From the NCBI GenBank assembly GCA_029706075.1, contig JAINUG010000213.1, positions 508,616 to 572,615 of the forward strand: a stretch of DNA of 64,000 nucleotides. The letters are read 5' to 3'. Below are positions 51,366 to 60,240 of this stretch, piece after piece. Position 1 is the stretch's first letter. Each line of letters begins with the position of its first letter. This DNA comes from Aldrovandia affinis (taxonomy: Eukaryota > Chordata > Actinopteri > Notacanthiformes > Halosauridae). The notes beneath the pieces were generated by a model, which saw nothing but the letters and a program-made list of their open reading frames with translations, was not told the origin of the DNA and did no database searches. Made by a program: the position numbers and the translations under genes.

Positions 51366-52862
51366 TAAAGTACAGGTTACAGCAAAGCATAGTGTTTAGT
51401 CAGTGTCAAGAGGGCATTCCTCTTGCCCAAAGTCTTGAGCCTCTTTAAACTTGAGCAGCAGGTGCAACATCTTCAATTAGCAGGATGAGGCCACATCTCC
51501 CAGCAGCAGGTGAAAGCAGCACATCAAATGGCTCCGTCTCCTTTGGTACACCGCCTCCGCTTTAGGCTACAATTTAAGACATTAGGCTATGTGTGATCAT
51601 TTGTTTGTTAGCCTATTTTTTTGCAAAAGAGATTCTAAATCCCAATGAGACCAACCTGGTTAATTAAATAAAACATAGCCTATGCATTAGAATGTGTTAT
51701 GGTTGTAGTCAAATAAAAGCATCAGCCTATTATGTGGCCATACCCCAATTTCACAAGCGCAACGGCAGAATCTGCAAGGGCAGCATGAAGAGGAGGCTCG
51801 GAACGGAGACGTTTTTTTTTCTTTCAGGTAATCTTGAACTCCGGCTCCATAAAGTCATTAGCCTATTGTTACTCATTTATGTCATTCACTTAAAAAGTTA
51901 TAAAACATGAGACAAGCGCAGTGCATATACTTGCATATAGTTGTATTTATTAAAACAAATAGGGTGTGTGTTACGCCCAGCCCCTGGCCAGTTGCAACAT
52001 AAAAGAGAGCACACAAAGTTGGTTCAATTCAAGAATGTTTTTAATTAAAGGAACCTAATAAATAGGAAACCAAGAACAAGAAGCATAGCCAGACTGCAGG
52101 TTGCCCTCTGAATGGAGAGAGAGAGAGAGAGAGAGAGAGCATCAGCCAGAGGTCCTAAGTAGACCCCCTCCAGGTGACTCCAATTTCCTATTAGGAAGAC
52201 AATCAAGACAATTAAGGCAACACCACAAGCAGCCATTAGGGCACAAGGGGTAGGGGCCATAACACCCCCACCACCAAATGGTGACACCAGTCACCACAAA
52301 AATGGTCCGTATATACAAGAACAGGGCATGACACCAAGATGGAGCAGTCACACCCTCCTCACTCTCCTCCGGGAGTGAGGACAATGCAACATTCCTACCC
52401 CGGAAATGAACATTCACATCCCCCACACTCCTCTCCAGGAGTGGAGATGAGGCAACAGTTAGCCCTGGGAAGGTGAAGAAAAGTGAAGGTGAAAGCATAG
52501 CAGAGAGTGATACAGGCTGTATAGTAGGCCCCCTCACATCGTGAGCAACACTCAAAACCTTGTTTCTGTAGTTAGATGGAATCACCATCTGAGAAATCAC
52601 CCTCCACCCATCAGGAACATCATGTGGCCTCCATTTCCTCATCAGCACACCATCTTTAAGGAAATATCCTTGGGGTATGGCATCAATCTCCTGATCAAGA
52701 GAGACAGACTCAAACACAAGGGTTGGATCGGCCTTCTGAGCAGAGATACATTTTGCTCGGGATAGTGGCATGTCGCAAATGGTGGTCTTCACCGTAACAT
52801 TCACAGTATCAGCCTTCTCTGGAACAAAGTCTTCAGATGTCTTCACAGTAGAGAGACAGTCA
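51366..52862. repeat. duplicated block 1 (LTR plus flank), copy 1
   Basis: From AAGTACAGGTTACAGCAAAG to GTAGAGAGACAGTCA this block is nearly identical to 58366-59858. It holds about 600 bp of non-coding flank, a whole LTR and about 600 bp of the element interior. The flank is shared, so the second copy is a genomic duplication and not an independent insertion. Confidence 0.95.
51969..52264 (-). repeat. 3' LTR of the LTR retrotransposon
   Basis: 296 bp. Contains a GA microsatellite (52113-52139) and AATTTCCTATTAGGAAGACA; its inner edge meets the purine-rich tract at 52265. Matches the LTRs at 55687-55973 and 58966-59263. Confidence 0.93.
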
Positions 52863-53330
52863 GACATTTCAGGGTGCCCAAAAAACGTGTCACAAAGGTC
52901 TACAAAACCCTCTTCCTGCAAACAGTCACTAGCATTGCGTTGCTTTGCCATAGCACGAGTGACAGCACATGTAGGGAAAACATTGGGATATTTCCGTTGC
53001 AACTCATCTGGACCCTCACACACCAATGGCACAGACACAACCTCAGGTGGAGTGTCAGACTGTCTCCAAACATTTCCACCTGCCAGATCATTTCCCAAAA
53101 TGAATGAAACACCAGGCACAGGGAGGGACGGTCGCACTCCCACTACGACACTGCCAGTCACTAGGTCAGAGGTGAAATCAACCCGATGTAAAGGCACGTC
53201 AACAAAACCCATCTCAAACCCTCGGATTAAGACACTAGTGCCAGTGGAGGTCTGCTCAGACAGGGGTAAAACTCCTTCTAGCAAGAAGGACTGAGCAGCT
53301 CCTGTATCCAGGGTATCTGCAGGTTTAGCC
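52270..53330 (-). pseudogene. retroelement protease fused to integrase zinc-binding region
   Basis: A long open minus-strand frame. It starts with an aspartic protease active site (TLDTGAAQSFLLEG near 53310), then VLIRGF, GVRPSLPVPGVSFILGNDLA (protease C-terminal half) and, after a linker, the integrase-type QKADPTLVFES, YFLKDGVLMRKWRPHDV and VIPSNYRNKVLSVAHD. Reverse transcriptase and RNase H, which normally separate these, are deleted without losing the frame. The integrase stops before its Cys pair. Annotated as a defective remnant; the first 30 codons of the open frame belong to the neighbouring hAT insertion. Confidence 0.85.
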
Positions 53331-53334
53331 AAGT

Positions 53335-54560
53335 CAGATTTAAGGCTTTTTAATACTTTTTTAATGCCACTCAGAATGAAATTTAATACCAATTTCACGA
53401 TAACAAAATGGCAAAAATCACGCAACGACACCAATTAGTTTAGGTTTATGGACAAATTTGTCCAAAGATGTTTATTAAAACATAAAGGGGTAACTGGATT
53501 GGATGAAACAAAGGGGTGACACAAACATAAATAACAAAAATAGAAAATAATAAATTAAAACATCCAAATACAATCAGTGTCATCCAGGGCAGGAATTTCA
53601 CCAGTGTCTGGCCTGCTGCCCCTGCAAAAAAATTAAGCGTAATGTGACCTCACTGGTCTTGGTGCCCCCACTGGCTGTGGTCTCTTCCCTGCTTCTATTC
53701 TTTATTGTAAAAATGAAACAGCAGCCTATTGCGATTCAGATTTAATTTTGCCTTATGGACCACTGCATAGGGACCACTGACGGGCCTAGCATTGAGACTG
53801 CCATATGTGTAGTCACTTGGGGGGCATGTATCTCAGTTCTGTGGCCCTCTTCTCCAATTCTCTCAGATTGCTCCTGCTGCAATAGTTCCAGAAACTTAAA
53901 GTTCACATTTGGGCCATCCATTGAGACTGACAGGAGCTTTCGCATGTCCATCTGCTCTGCACATTCCTTAAGATGAAATGAGAATAATATATGAAGCATA
54001 TAACATCTTAATAATACACTGATCATATTTATAGCACTTTATGTACTGTCTTTTTACAAGCTTTTTGTGCTCCAATATTTTAGCTAACGTTATCATTTCT
54101 CACTACTTACTTTGAAATGGTGCAGTAGATCTCGAGCTGTTCCATGCCCATGAACTGCGAACCCAGGTATCTGGACCGAACTTGATCTTTGTCCCAGTAG
54201 CGCACATGAAGGTCCAGTTGTTTTGTTTTCGTGGTTTGGTTGAGGCTCTCATCGAACATCAACACAAACGTGTCCTCGTTTACATCCGCGATTAGATTAT
54301 TTTGGAGATAAGCGGCCAATCCAAACCTTGCTATGTAGGCCATTTTCTTTGCCGCATGTGAATGTCTTAGCGATTTCCGAGTCAGGGAACATAGCACGGA
54401 ATACCTCTCCTACCCCGTCATTGCCATTGTAGGACTGGTGCTTCGTGACAGTGTTCAGAACCCACCGTACCTACCTCAGCTTCTGTTCGTGCAGAAGCGT
54501 CGGCGTGGAGAACCGAAATAAGTCGTTTTGGGTCCGGACTTCTGTTCGTGCAGATGCAGG
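53335..54560 (-). mobile_element. hAT-type transposon remnant inserted in the LTR element
   Basis: The minus strand encodes pieces of a hAT-like transposase: VFRAMFPDSEIAKTFTCG (about 54400), then DTFVLMFDESLNQTTKTKQL DLH, VRYWDKDQVRSRYLGSQFMG (54110-54300), HHFK at a GTAAGT donor, and after a roughly 130-bp intron ECAEQMDMRKLLSVSMDGPN VNFKFLELLQ (53860-53975). The Asp in FDES and in SMDGPN are plausible catalytic-region residues. Frames are shifted. The terminus TTAAGGCTTTTTAATACTTT lies at 53340-53360. Exact ends and target duplication are uncertain; CTTCTGTTCGTGCAGA is repeated near 54478 and 54539. Confidence 0.78.
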
Positions 54561-54564
54561 CCGG

Positions 54565-54929
54565 CCGGACTAAATCATAATTAGCACTGTCATCAAACAA
54601 TAAAGAGGAATATGCCTCTTGGGCCTTACCAGTAAGGACACATTGCAGCAGCAAAGTCCAAATGTCCTTGGGCCAATTTAAAGAGGTGGCCACCCTCTCA
54701 AAATGAGAAAAGTACTTCTCTACTTCCTTTTCTGAAAACGGAGGGACCATGCGAATATGCTTACCTACCTCAAATGCAACAGGAGGTAGTCTTCTTACGT
54801 TCAACATCTAACCTCTATTTCCAAATCTGCCCCTTTTGCTGCTAATTCCAACCTTTTTATTTCCAATTCACGATCAAGTAACTGCAATTTCAATAAAACC
54901 TCAGACTCTGAGTCGCGAGGGAGCCTCAT
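54565..54929 (-). pseudogene. gag remnant of the LTR retrotransposon
   Basis: From an ATG near 54929 the minus strand reads MRLPRDSESEVLLKLQLLDR ELEIKRLELAAK, a coiled-coil-like start. After a frameshift it continues FEVGKHIRMVPPFSEKEVEK YFSHFERVATSLNWP and LLLQCVLTGKAQEAYSSL, the capsid-like region of Gypsy-type gag. It ends where the hAT insertion begins, so the nucleocapsid zinc knuckle is lost. Confidence 0.82.
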
Positions 54930-55662
54930 AGAGCCACCACGGCTTGAAAGCACACGCGTCACAGTTCACGAAGCAAGTTGCAATGTGGACGCGCCAAGTT
55001 TGCTACACTCAAAGCACGAACAAACAGCCATGAACATAGAAATGGAAATGGCTCTAAATAACATGCTAAAACACAGCTACCGATTGCATTATTGAAAGCA
55101 ACAAACTGCAAATGTAAAAATGTAGCGAATTTCCACACTTACCCAAAGACAACCGCACGCTCTCATCATAGCGTCTTCCGCCTCAGCAAAATCACAAGTG
55201 ATACTAATCACACTAATTGCAACGATAAGCGGAGTTACTGTGCGTTAAATTGCCTGGTGTTTGCGTAGGTTGCCAAGGCTTCCCCCCAGGTCCTAACTGC
55301 CTAATAGAAACAAAAATATAACTAACAAACCTAATCTAGTCTTCAGTGCATTTACCGGACTCGAGGCGTCTTTTAAATGCAAAACCCGTCAACGCTAAAG
55401 AAGACCAATTGAATAGCCAACCACAGCGAACCGGAGCGTACTCCCATCCAGGATTAACACCAAAAAATAAAAAAGGCAAAATAACAGTGACAAGCCCACA
55501 GGGCATGCCCGACGACTACAATTATCTGAGGGAGTCACGACAAACCACGCACGGTAAACCAAAACTACGCACAACAAGAAAGAAAGAAAGCATGAAAGCT
55601 GGCAACAACTATGGCTCGAAAACACAAAAGAAAAATCTTGGGGCGAATCAAAACCGGATCAG
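54930..55662 (-). other. 5' leader of the LTR retrotransposon
   Basis: Non-coding interval between gag and the 5' LTR. ORFs on the plus strand here are antisense to the leader, with no family signature. Confidence 0.55.
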
Positions 55663-55686
55663 ATCTCCCGGACGAGCGCCCAATTA
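55663..55686 (-). other. probable primer-binding site
   Basis: Directly inside the 5' LTR on the minus strand is TTGGGCGCTCGTCCGGGAGA. It resembles the tRNA-Pro-type site TGGGGGCTCGTCCGGGAT used by many vertebrate retroelements, with mismatches and a few extra bases between it and the LTR. Confidence 0.6.
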
Positions 55687-55973
55687 TGTTACAACCAGCC
55701 CCTGGCCAGTTGCAACATAAAAGAGAGCACACAAAATAGGTTTAATTAAAAAATGTTTTTAATCAAAGGAACCTAATAAATAGGGAACAAAGAACAAATA
55801 GCGTAGCCAGACTGCAGGTTGCCCTCTGAATGGAGAAAGAGAGAGCATCAGCCAGATGGCCTCCTAAGTAGACCCCCTCCAGGTGACTCCAATTTCCTAT
55901 TAGGAAGATAATCAGGACAATTAAGGCAACACCACAAGCAGCCATTAGGGCACAAGGGGTAGGGGCCATAACA
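55687..55973 (-). repeat. 5' LTR of the LTR retrotransposon
   Basis: 287 bp, TGTTACAACC...GCCATAACA. It differs from the 3' LTR by point changes, a shorter GA run and the insertion GGCCTCC near 55858. Confidence 0.92.
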
Positions 55974-55974
55974 G

Positions 55975-56345
55975 CTTGGGTCAGCTTTTAAAATCGTGAT
56001 TTGGCCCATTAAAAGCCAATGAAAAGAGACACAACATATATCAGAATCAGAATAATTTATTCGCCAAGTACGATGTACAAGGAATTTGCCTTAGTGCAAG
56101 GATGTCAACATACAACCAAAATGATAACAAGTGCTTAGAAAAAATATAAAAATAAAAATAGTGTGATAAAAATACAATACAATACAATACAGTACAATGC
56201 TAATATACAAATACAAATACAAATATACAAATACAGTACAGATATGACCCGTGGAATCCCTGCCATAATTCCTCTAAAGAGATTAAGAGTGACTCTTCTT
56301 TGTGTTTCGTCTGACGAATAACCCACCTTATACACATGCCAGTGT
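55975..56345. repeat. interspersed repeat interrupted by a 205-bp insertion
   Basis: Second copy of the 44270-44435 unit. The host sequence ACACAACATATATGACCCGT is split after CATATA at about 56041 and resumes ATATGACCCGTGG at about 56244, giving a short ATAT-type target duplication. Confidence 0.85.
56042..56243 (-). mobile_element. short retroposon with TACAA repeat
   Basis: Begins TCAGAATCAGAATAATTTAT TCGCCAAGTACGATGTACAA GGAATTTGCC, a widespread fish LINE/SINE 3' unit, then a run of AATACAAT/AATACAAA repeats (56165-56240). Confidence 0.75.
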
Positions 56346-56649
56346 AGCCTGTAGGATGCCATCAACAATCTCCATGGATTGGACACATCAGGAATAAAGG
56401 TCATTTGAAACTCGTCTGGGGAAGGGGGTGTAGTTGAACTACAAGAAGGTACTATTTGGCCACCAAAATGTGAAAAGAAAATCAGAAATACATTTTAAAT
56501 TAACCAATAATCAAGCCAGTGGATCCCAAGTAGTGGATCTCATGTTGAGAAAAAAAATAAAATAATATATATATACGAGTGGTACCCAAGTGACCACAAG
56601 CAGATAACCAAAAACAAAAGAAATAACACAGTGAAAGTATTTAATTATA

Positions 56650-56985
56650 ACTTACATAACATGACATTGTTGGGATTACTGAGACATGGCTTGGCACAGC
56701 GGATGGGGAGGAATATAATCTAGAGGGGTACAAATTGTTTAGGAAGGATAGAACTAATAAAAGAGGGGGGGGGGAGTGGCCCTATATGTGAACGACGATC
56801 TTAATGTGCAGGAAATTCCAGGTATAAACTCTTTAGTTTCTTGTGAGGACATCTGGATTAGATTATTGGGAGATCGTGAGAAGGGCCTTAATATAGGAGT
56901 ATGCTATAGACCTCCAGCTTCAGACAGTAACATAAATAGTACGCTCTTTGGTAACATAAAGCAAATCTGTGCTGAAGGAGAGAAG
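56650..56985 (+). pseudogene. LINE endonuclease fragment (CR1/L2-type)
   Basis: The plus strand reads GITETWLGTADGEEYNLEGY KLFRKDR, then (after a G-run indel near 56770) VALYVNDDLNVQEIP, EDIWIRLLG and GVCYRPPASDSNIN. These are apurinic/apyrimidinic endonuclease motifs of a non-LTR LINE. It stops at about 56985, where a different LINE begins. Confidence 0.88.
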
Positions 56986-57977
56986 ATTGAAGACTCTCGC
57001 CGACCAATCTCCAGCTGACTCGGAGATTGAGTGGTTGTGCGTGGACGTTGCCGGTTTAAAAATCGTAAACGTCTACAAGCCTCCTCACTCGCGATTCACG
57101 CCAGCGTCTGTCCCGGTATTCCCTCACCCCTGTCTTTATGTTGGCGACTTCAATTGCCAGCATGAAGACTGGGGGTACAACACTAACACACCCGACGGAG
57201 AGAACCATCGCCTAATACCAACAGCGTGGATGAGGCATACCAGGACTTCTGCAGTGTGCTAGTGAAAGCGGCCAAAAAAATCCATCCCACGTGGACGTCG
57301 CAACAGCTACAAACCATGCTGGGATGTGGAGTGTGAGAATCTCTACCGCGCCTTCCTCCGGGCTCCTGCAGGAACTGAGTCAAACAGAGCTGCTACAGCC
57401 CTGTTGTCAAGACTCGGTCGGAGGAGACAAGAGCGCTGGGAGGAGGCTGTCAATACCATCGACTTCTCACACTCCAGCCGCAAAGGCATGGAGTATCCTG
57501 AACAACCTCACTGGCATGTCAAGACACTCCCCTCGTCACTGCCCCATTTCTGCAAATAAAATTGCATTTCAATTTGTGAAAAATGGGGTATACGAGGGTA
57601 AAGACCGCGAGTCATCACGACTCGTGGCAAAAGAAGTGTCTGACCTCTGGAGGGCCCCAACACCTAGTAGCGACAACATCTCTGGCGAATTCACACCGGA
57701 GGAGTTCGCTACTGCCCTCCAGCACATAAAGCCAGGAAAAGCTCCGGGCCCTGACTCCATCTGCCCGGAGCTTATACTCCATGCTGCACCTGCTCTGAAG
57801 TCCTGGTTAAGAGCTTTCCTCTCTTCCTGCTTGCGCCAACTGAAGATCCCCAAAATCTGGAGAAGAGCCCTAGTTGTCGCGATCCCGAAGCCGAATAAGC
57901 CTGAAGGGGACCCTAAGAGCTACCGTCCCATCTCTTTGCTCTGCATCCCCTTCAAGATCCTTGAGCGTCTTATCTAG
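56986..57977 (+). pseudogene. second LINE fragment, endonuclease to start of RT (Jockey/I-like)
   Basis: Endonuclease end: EWLCVDVAGLKIVNVYKPPH and CLYVGDFNCQHEDWGY (57010-57175). After a deletion and frameshifts come KPCWDVECENLYRAF, a linker, then KPGKAPGPDSICPEL and IPKPNKPEGDPKSYRPISLL C, the first RT blocks, ending at TAG 57974. The catalytic YADD block is absent. Clade is tentative. Confidence 0.87.
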
Positions 57978-58965
57978 AAGGGATCGGTCGACTATCGCTA
58001 CATGACTTAAATTTCCAGCATTAAACCCAGATAAAAAAATAAAAATAAAAACCCACTTGGTTTATCCCCTCATTTAGAGACAGAAATTATTCCGGTGAAG
58101 CGGGCCAGTCCTGTTTTGTCAATGGGGGATGTGTGCTTTGTGGGCATTTTCCCAGAAAGAAAAGCACAAAAACGTTGCAATGGAGAGAAAAACATGCAAG
58201 GCCTGGAACACAAAGCCATAGTCACTTTACATTTTCATACAGTTTAAGGTAGGGCTAGTTATACAATCAGAAAAACTTGGTCAACTGATTAACTTTTAAC
58301 TGATTGTTCTATTAAATGAGCGGATACTTTTTTCATTTGATTGTTAGAACCATTTGATCTATCTATAAGTACAGGTTACAGCAAAGCATAGTGTTTAGTC
58401 AGTGTCAAGAGGGCATTCCTCTTGCCCAAAGTCTTGAGCCTCTTTAAACGTGAGCACCAGGTGCAACATCTTCAATTAGCAGGATGAGGCCACATCTCCC
58501 AGCAGCAGGTGAAAGCAGCACATCAAATGGCTCCGTCTCCTTTGGTACACCGCCTCCGCTTTAGTCTACAATTTAAGACATTAGGCTATGTGTGATCATT
58601 TGTTTGTTAGCCTATTTTTTTGCAAAAGAGATTCTAAATCCCAATGAGACCAACCTGGTTAATTAAATAAAACATAGCCTATGCATTAGAATGTGTTATG
58701 GTTGTAGTCAAATAAAAGCATCAGCCTATTATGTGGCCATACCATCAATTTCACAAGCGCAACGGCAGAATCTGCAAGGGCAGCATGAAGAGGAGGCTCG
58801 GAACTGAGACGTTTTTTTTCTTTCAGGTAATCTTGAACTCCGGCTCCATAAAGTCATTAGCCTATTGTTACTCATTTATGTCATTCACTTAAAAAGTTAT
58901 AAAACATGAGACAAGCGCAGTGCATATACTTGCATATAGTTTATTTATTAAAACAAATAGGTGTG

Positions 58966-59106
58966 TGTTACGCCCAGCCCCTGGCCAGTTGCAACATAAA
59001 AGAGAGCACACAAAGTTGGTTCAATTCAAGAATGTTTTTAATTAAAGGAACCTAATAAATAGGAAACCAAGAACAAGAAGCATAGCCAGACTGCAGGTTG
59101 CCCCTG

Positions 59107-59139
<33 letters not shown>

Positions 59140-59263
59140 CATCAGCCAGAGGTCCTAAGTAGACCCCCTCCAGGTGACTCCAATTTCCTATTAGGAAGAC
59201 AATCAAGACAATTAAGGCAACACCACAAGCAGCCATTAGGCACAAGGGGTAGGGGCCATAACA
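58966..59263 (-). repeat. LTR, second locus
   Basis: 298-bp copy of the 51969-52264 LTR. Its GA run is longer (59109-59139) and there are a few 1-bp losses. No second LTR follows. Confidence 0.92.
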
Positions 59264-59858
59264 CCCCACCACCAAATGGTGACACCAGTCACCACAAAAA
59301 TGGTCCGTATATACAAGAACAGGGCATGACACCAAGATGGAGCAGTCACACCCTCCTCACTCTCCTCCGGGAGTGAGGACAATGCAACATTCCTACCCCG
59401 GAAATGAACATTCACATCCCCACACTCCTCTCCAGGAGTGGAGATGAGGCAACAGTTAGCCCTGGGAAGGTGAAGAAAAGTGAAGGTGAAAGCATAGCAG
59501 AGAGTGATACAGGCTGTATAGTAGGCCCCCTCACATCGTGAGCAACACTCAAAACCTTGTTTCTGTAGTTAGATGGAATCACCATCTGAGAAATCACCCT
59601 CCACCCATCAGGAACATCATGTGGCCTCCATTTCCTCATCAGCACACCATCTTTAAGGAAATATCCTTGGGGTATGGCATCAATCTCCTGATCAAGAGAG
59701 ACAGACTCAAACACAAGGGTTGGATCGGCCTTCTGAGCAGAGATACATTTTGCTCGGGATAGTGGCATGTCGCAAATGGTGGTCTTCACCGTAACATTCA
59801 CAGTATCAGCCTTCTCTGGAACAAAGTCTTCAGATGTCTTCACAGTAGAGAGACAGTC
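59264..59858 (-). pseudogene. retroelement integrase-region fragment, second locus
   Basis: Repeats the 3' part of the 52270-53330 frame (QKADPTLVFES, YFLKDGVLMRKWRPHDV, VIPSNYRNKVLSVAHD). The protease is lost at the 59858 junction. Confidence 0.85.
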
Positions 59859-59990
59859 ACTTGAACTCCGGCTCCATAAAGTCATTAGCCTATTGTTACT
59901 CATTTATGTCATTCACTTAAAAAGTTATAAAACATGAGACAAGCGCAGTGTGCATATAGCTATATTTATTAAAACAAATAGGGTGTGTCA
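59859..59990. repeat. third copy of the LTR-flank sequence, without LTR
   Basis: CTTGAACTCCGGCTCCATAA through AAACAAATAGGGTGTGT matches 51833-51969 and 58833-58966, but where those enter the LTR (TGTTACGCCC) this copy continues CATATAGAAAAAGAAAG. It therefore looks like an unoccupied target. Confidence 0.85.
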
Positions 59991-60240
59991 TATAGAAAAA
60001 GAAAGAAAAAAAAGTTTCGACCAATCGGAAAAAATGGACGACTGTTGGTCGACCAAGATTTGTTTTAGTCGGGGACAGCACTAGCCTTTTAACGCAGCCC
60101 AAACAGATTTCAGTCTCTCAATTAAATAGAGTGATCAGTGTGAGCAAGATCATTCAATAGGATTGATAAAACAATTCAATTTTGAATCTACATCCAGGTT
60201 AAAAATATTGTGTTCAAGAATACATTTTGAGTAAACATAC

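Larger units (their letters stand above)
51969..55973 (-). mobile_element. LTR retrotransposon (Ty3/Gypsy-like), defective, minus orientation
   Basis: About 4.0 kb bounded by two LTRs (51969-52264 and 55687-55973) that begin TGTTA and end ATAACA. On the minus strand the order is 5' LTR, a primer-binding-like GGGCGCTCGTCCGGGAG, gag remnant, hAT insertion, protease joined to integrase zinc finger, a purine-rich tract TGGTGGTGGGGG, 3' LTR. Reverse transcriptase and RNase H are missing, so it is non-autonomous. No matching flanking duplication was found. LTRs differ by scattered changes and small indels, so it is not very recent. Confidence 0.9.
58366..59858. repeat. duplicated block 1 (LTR plus flank), copy 2
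   Basis: Near-identical to 51366-52862. At 59858 the element interior breaks at AGACAGTCA and jumps to CTTGAACTCCGGCTCCATAA, which is flank sequence already present at about 58833. Confidence 0.95.
58248..60082. mobile_element. probable non-autonomous hAT element hosting the LTR fragment
   Basis: Left end TAGGGCTAGTTATACAATCA GAAAAACTTGGTCAACTGAT and right end TTGGTCGACCAAGATTTGTT TTAGTCGGGGACAGCACTAG are imperfect inverted repeats. Between them lie duplicated block 1 with an LTR, and a third copy of the flank sequence. Boundaries are approximate. Confidence 0.5.

Noticed and set aside
52770..53294. 174-codon plus-strand ORF
   Set aside because: Antisense to the retroelement protease/integrase frame.
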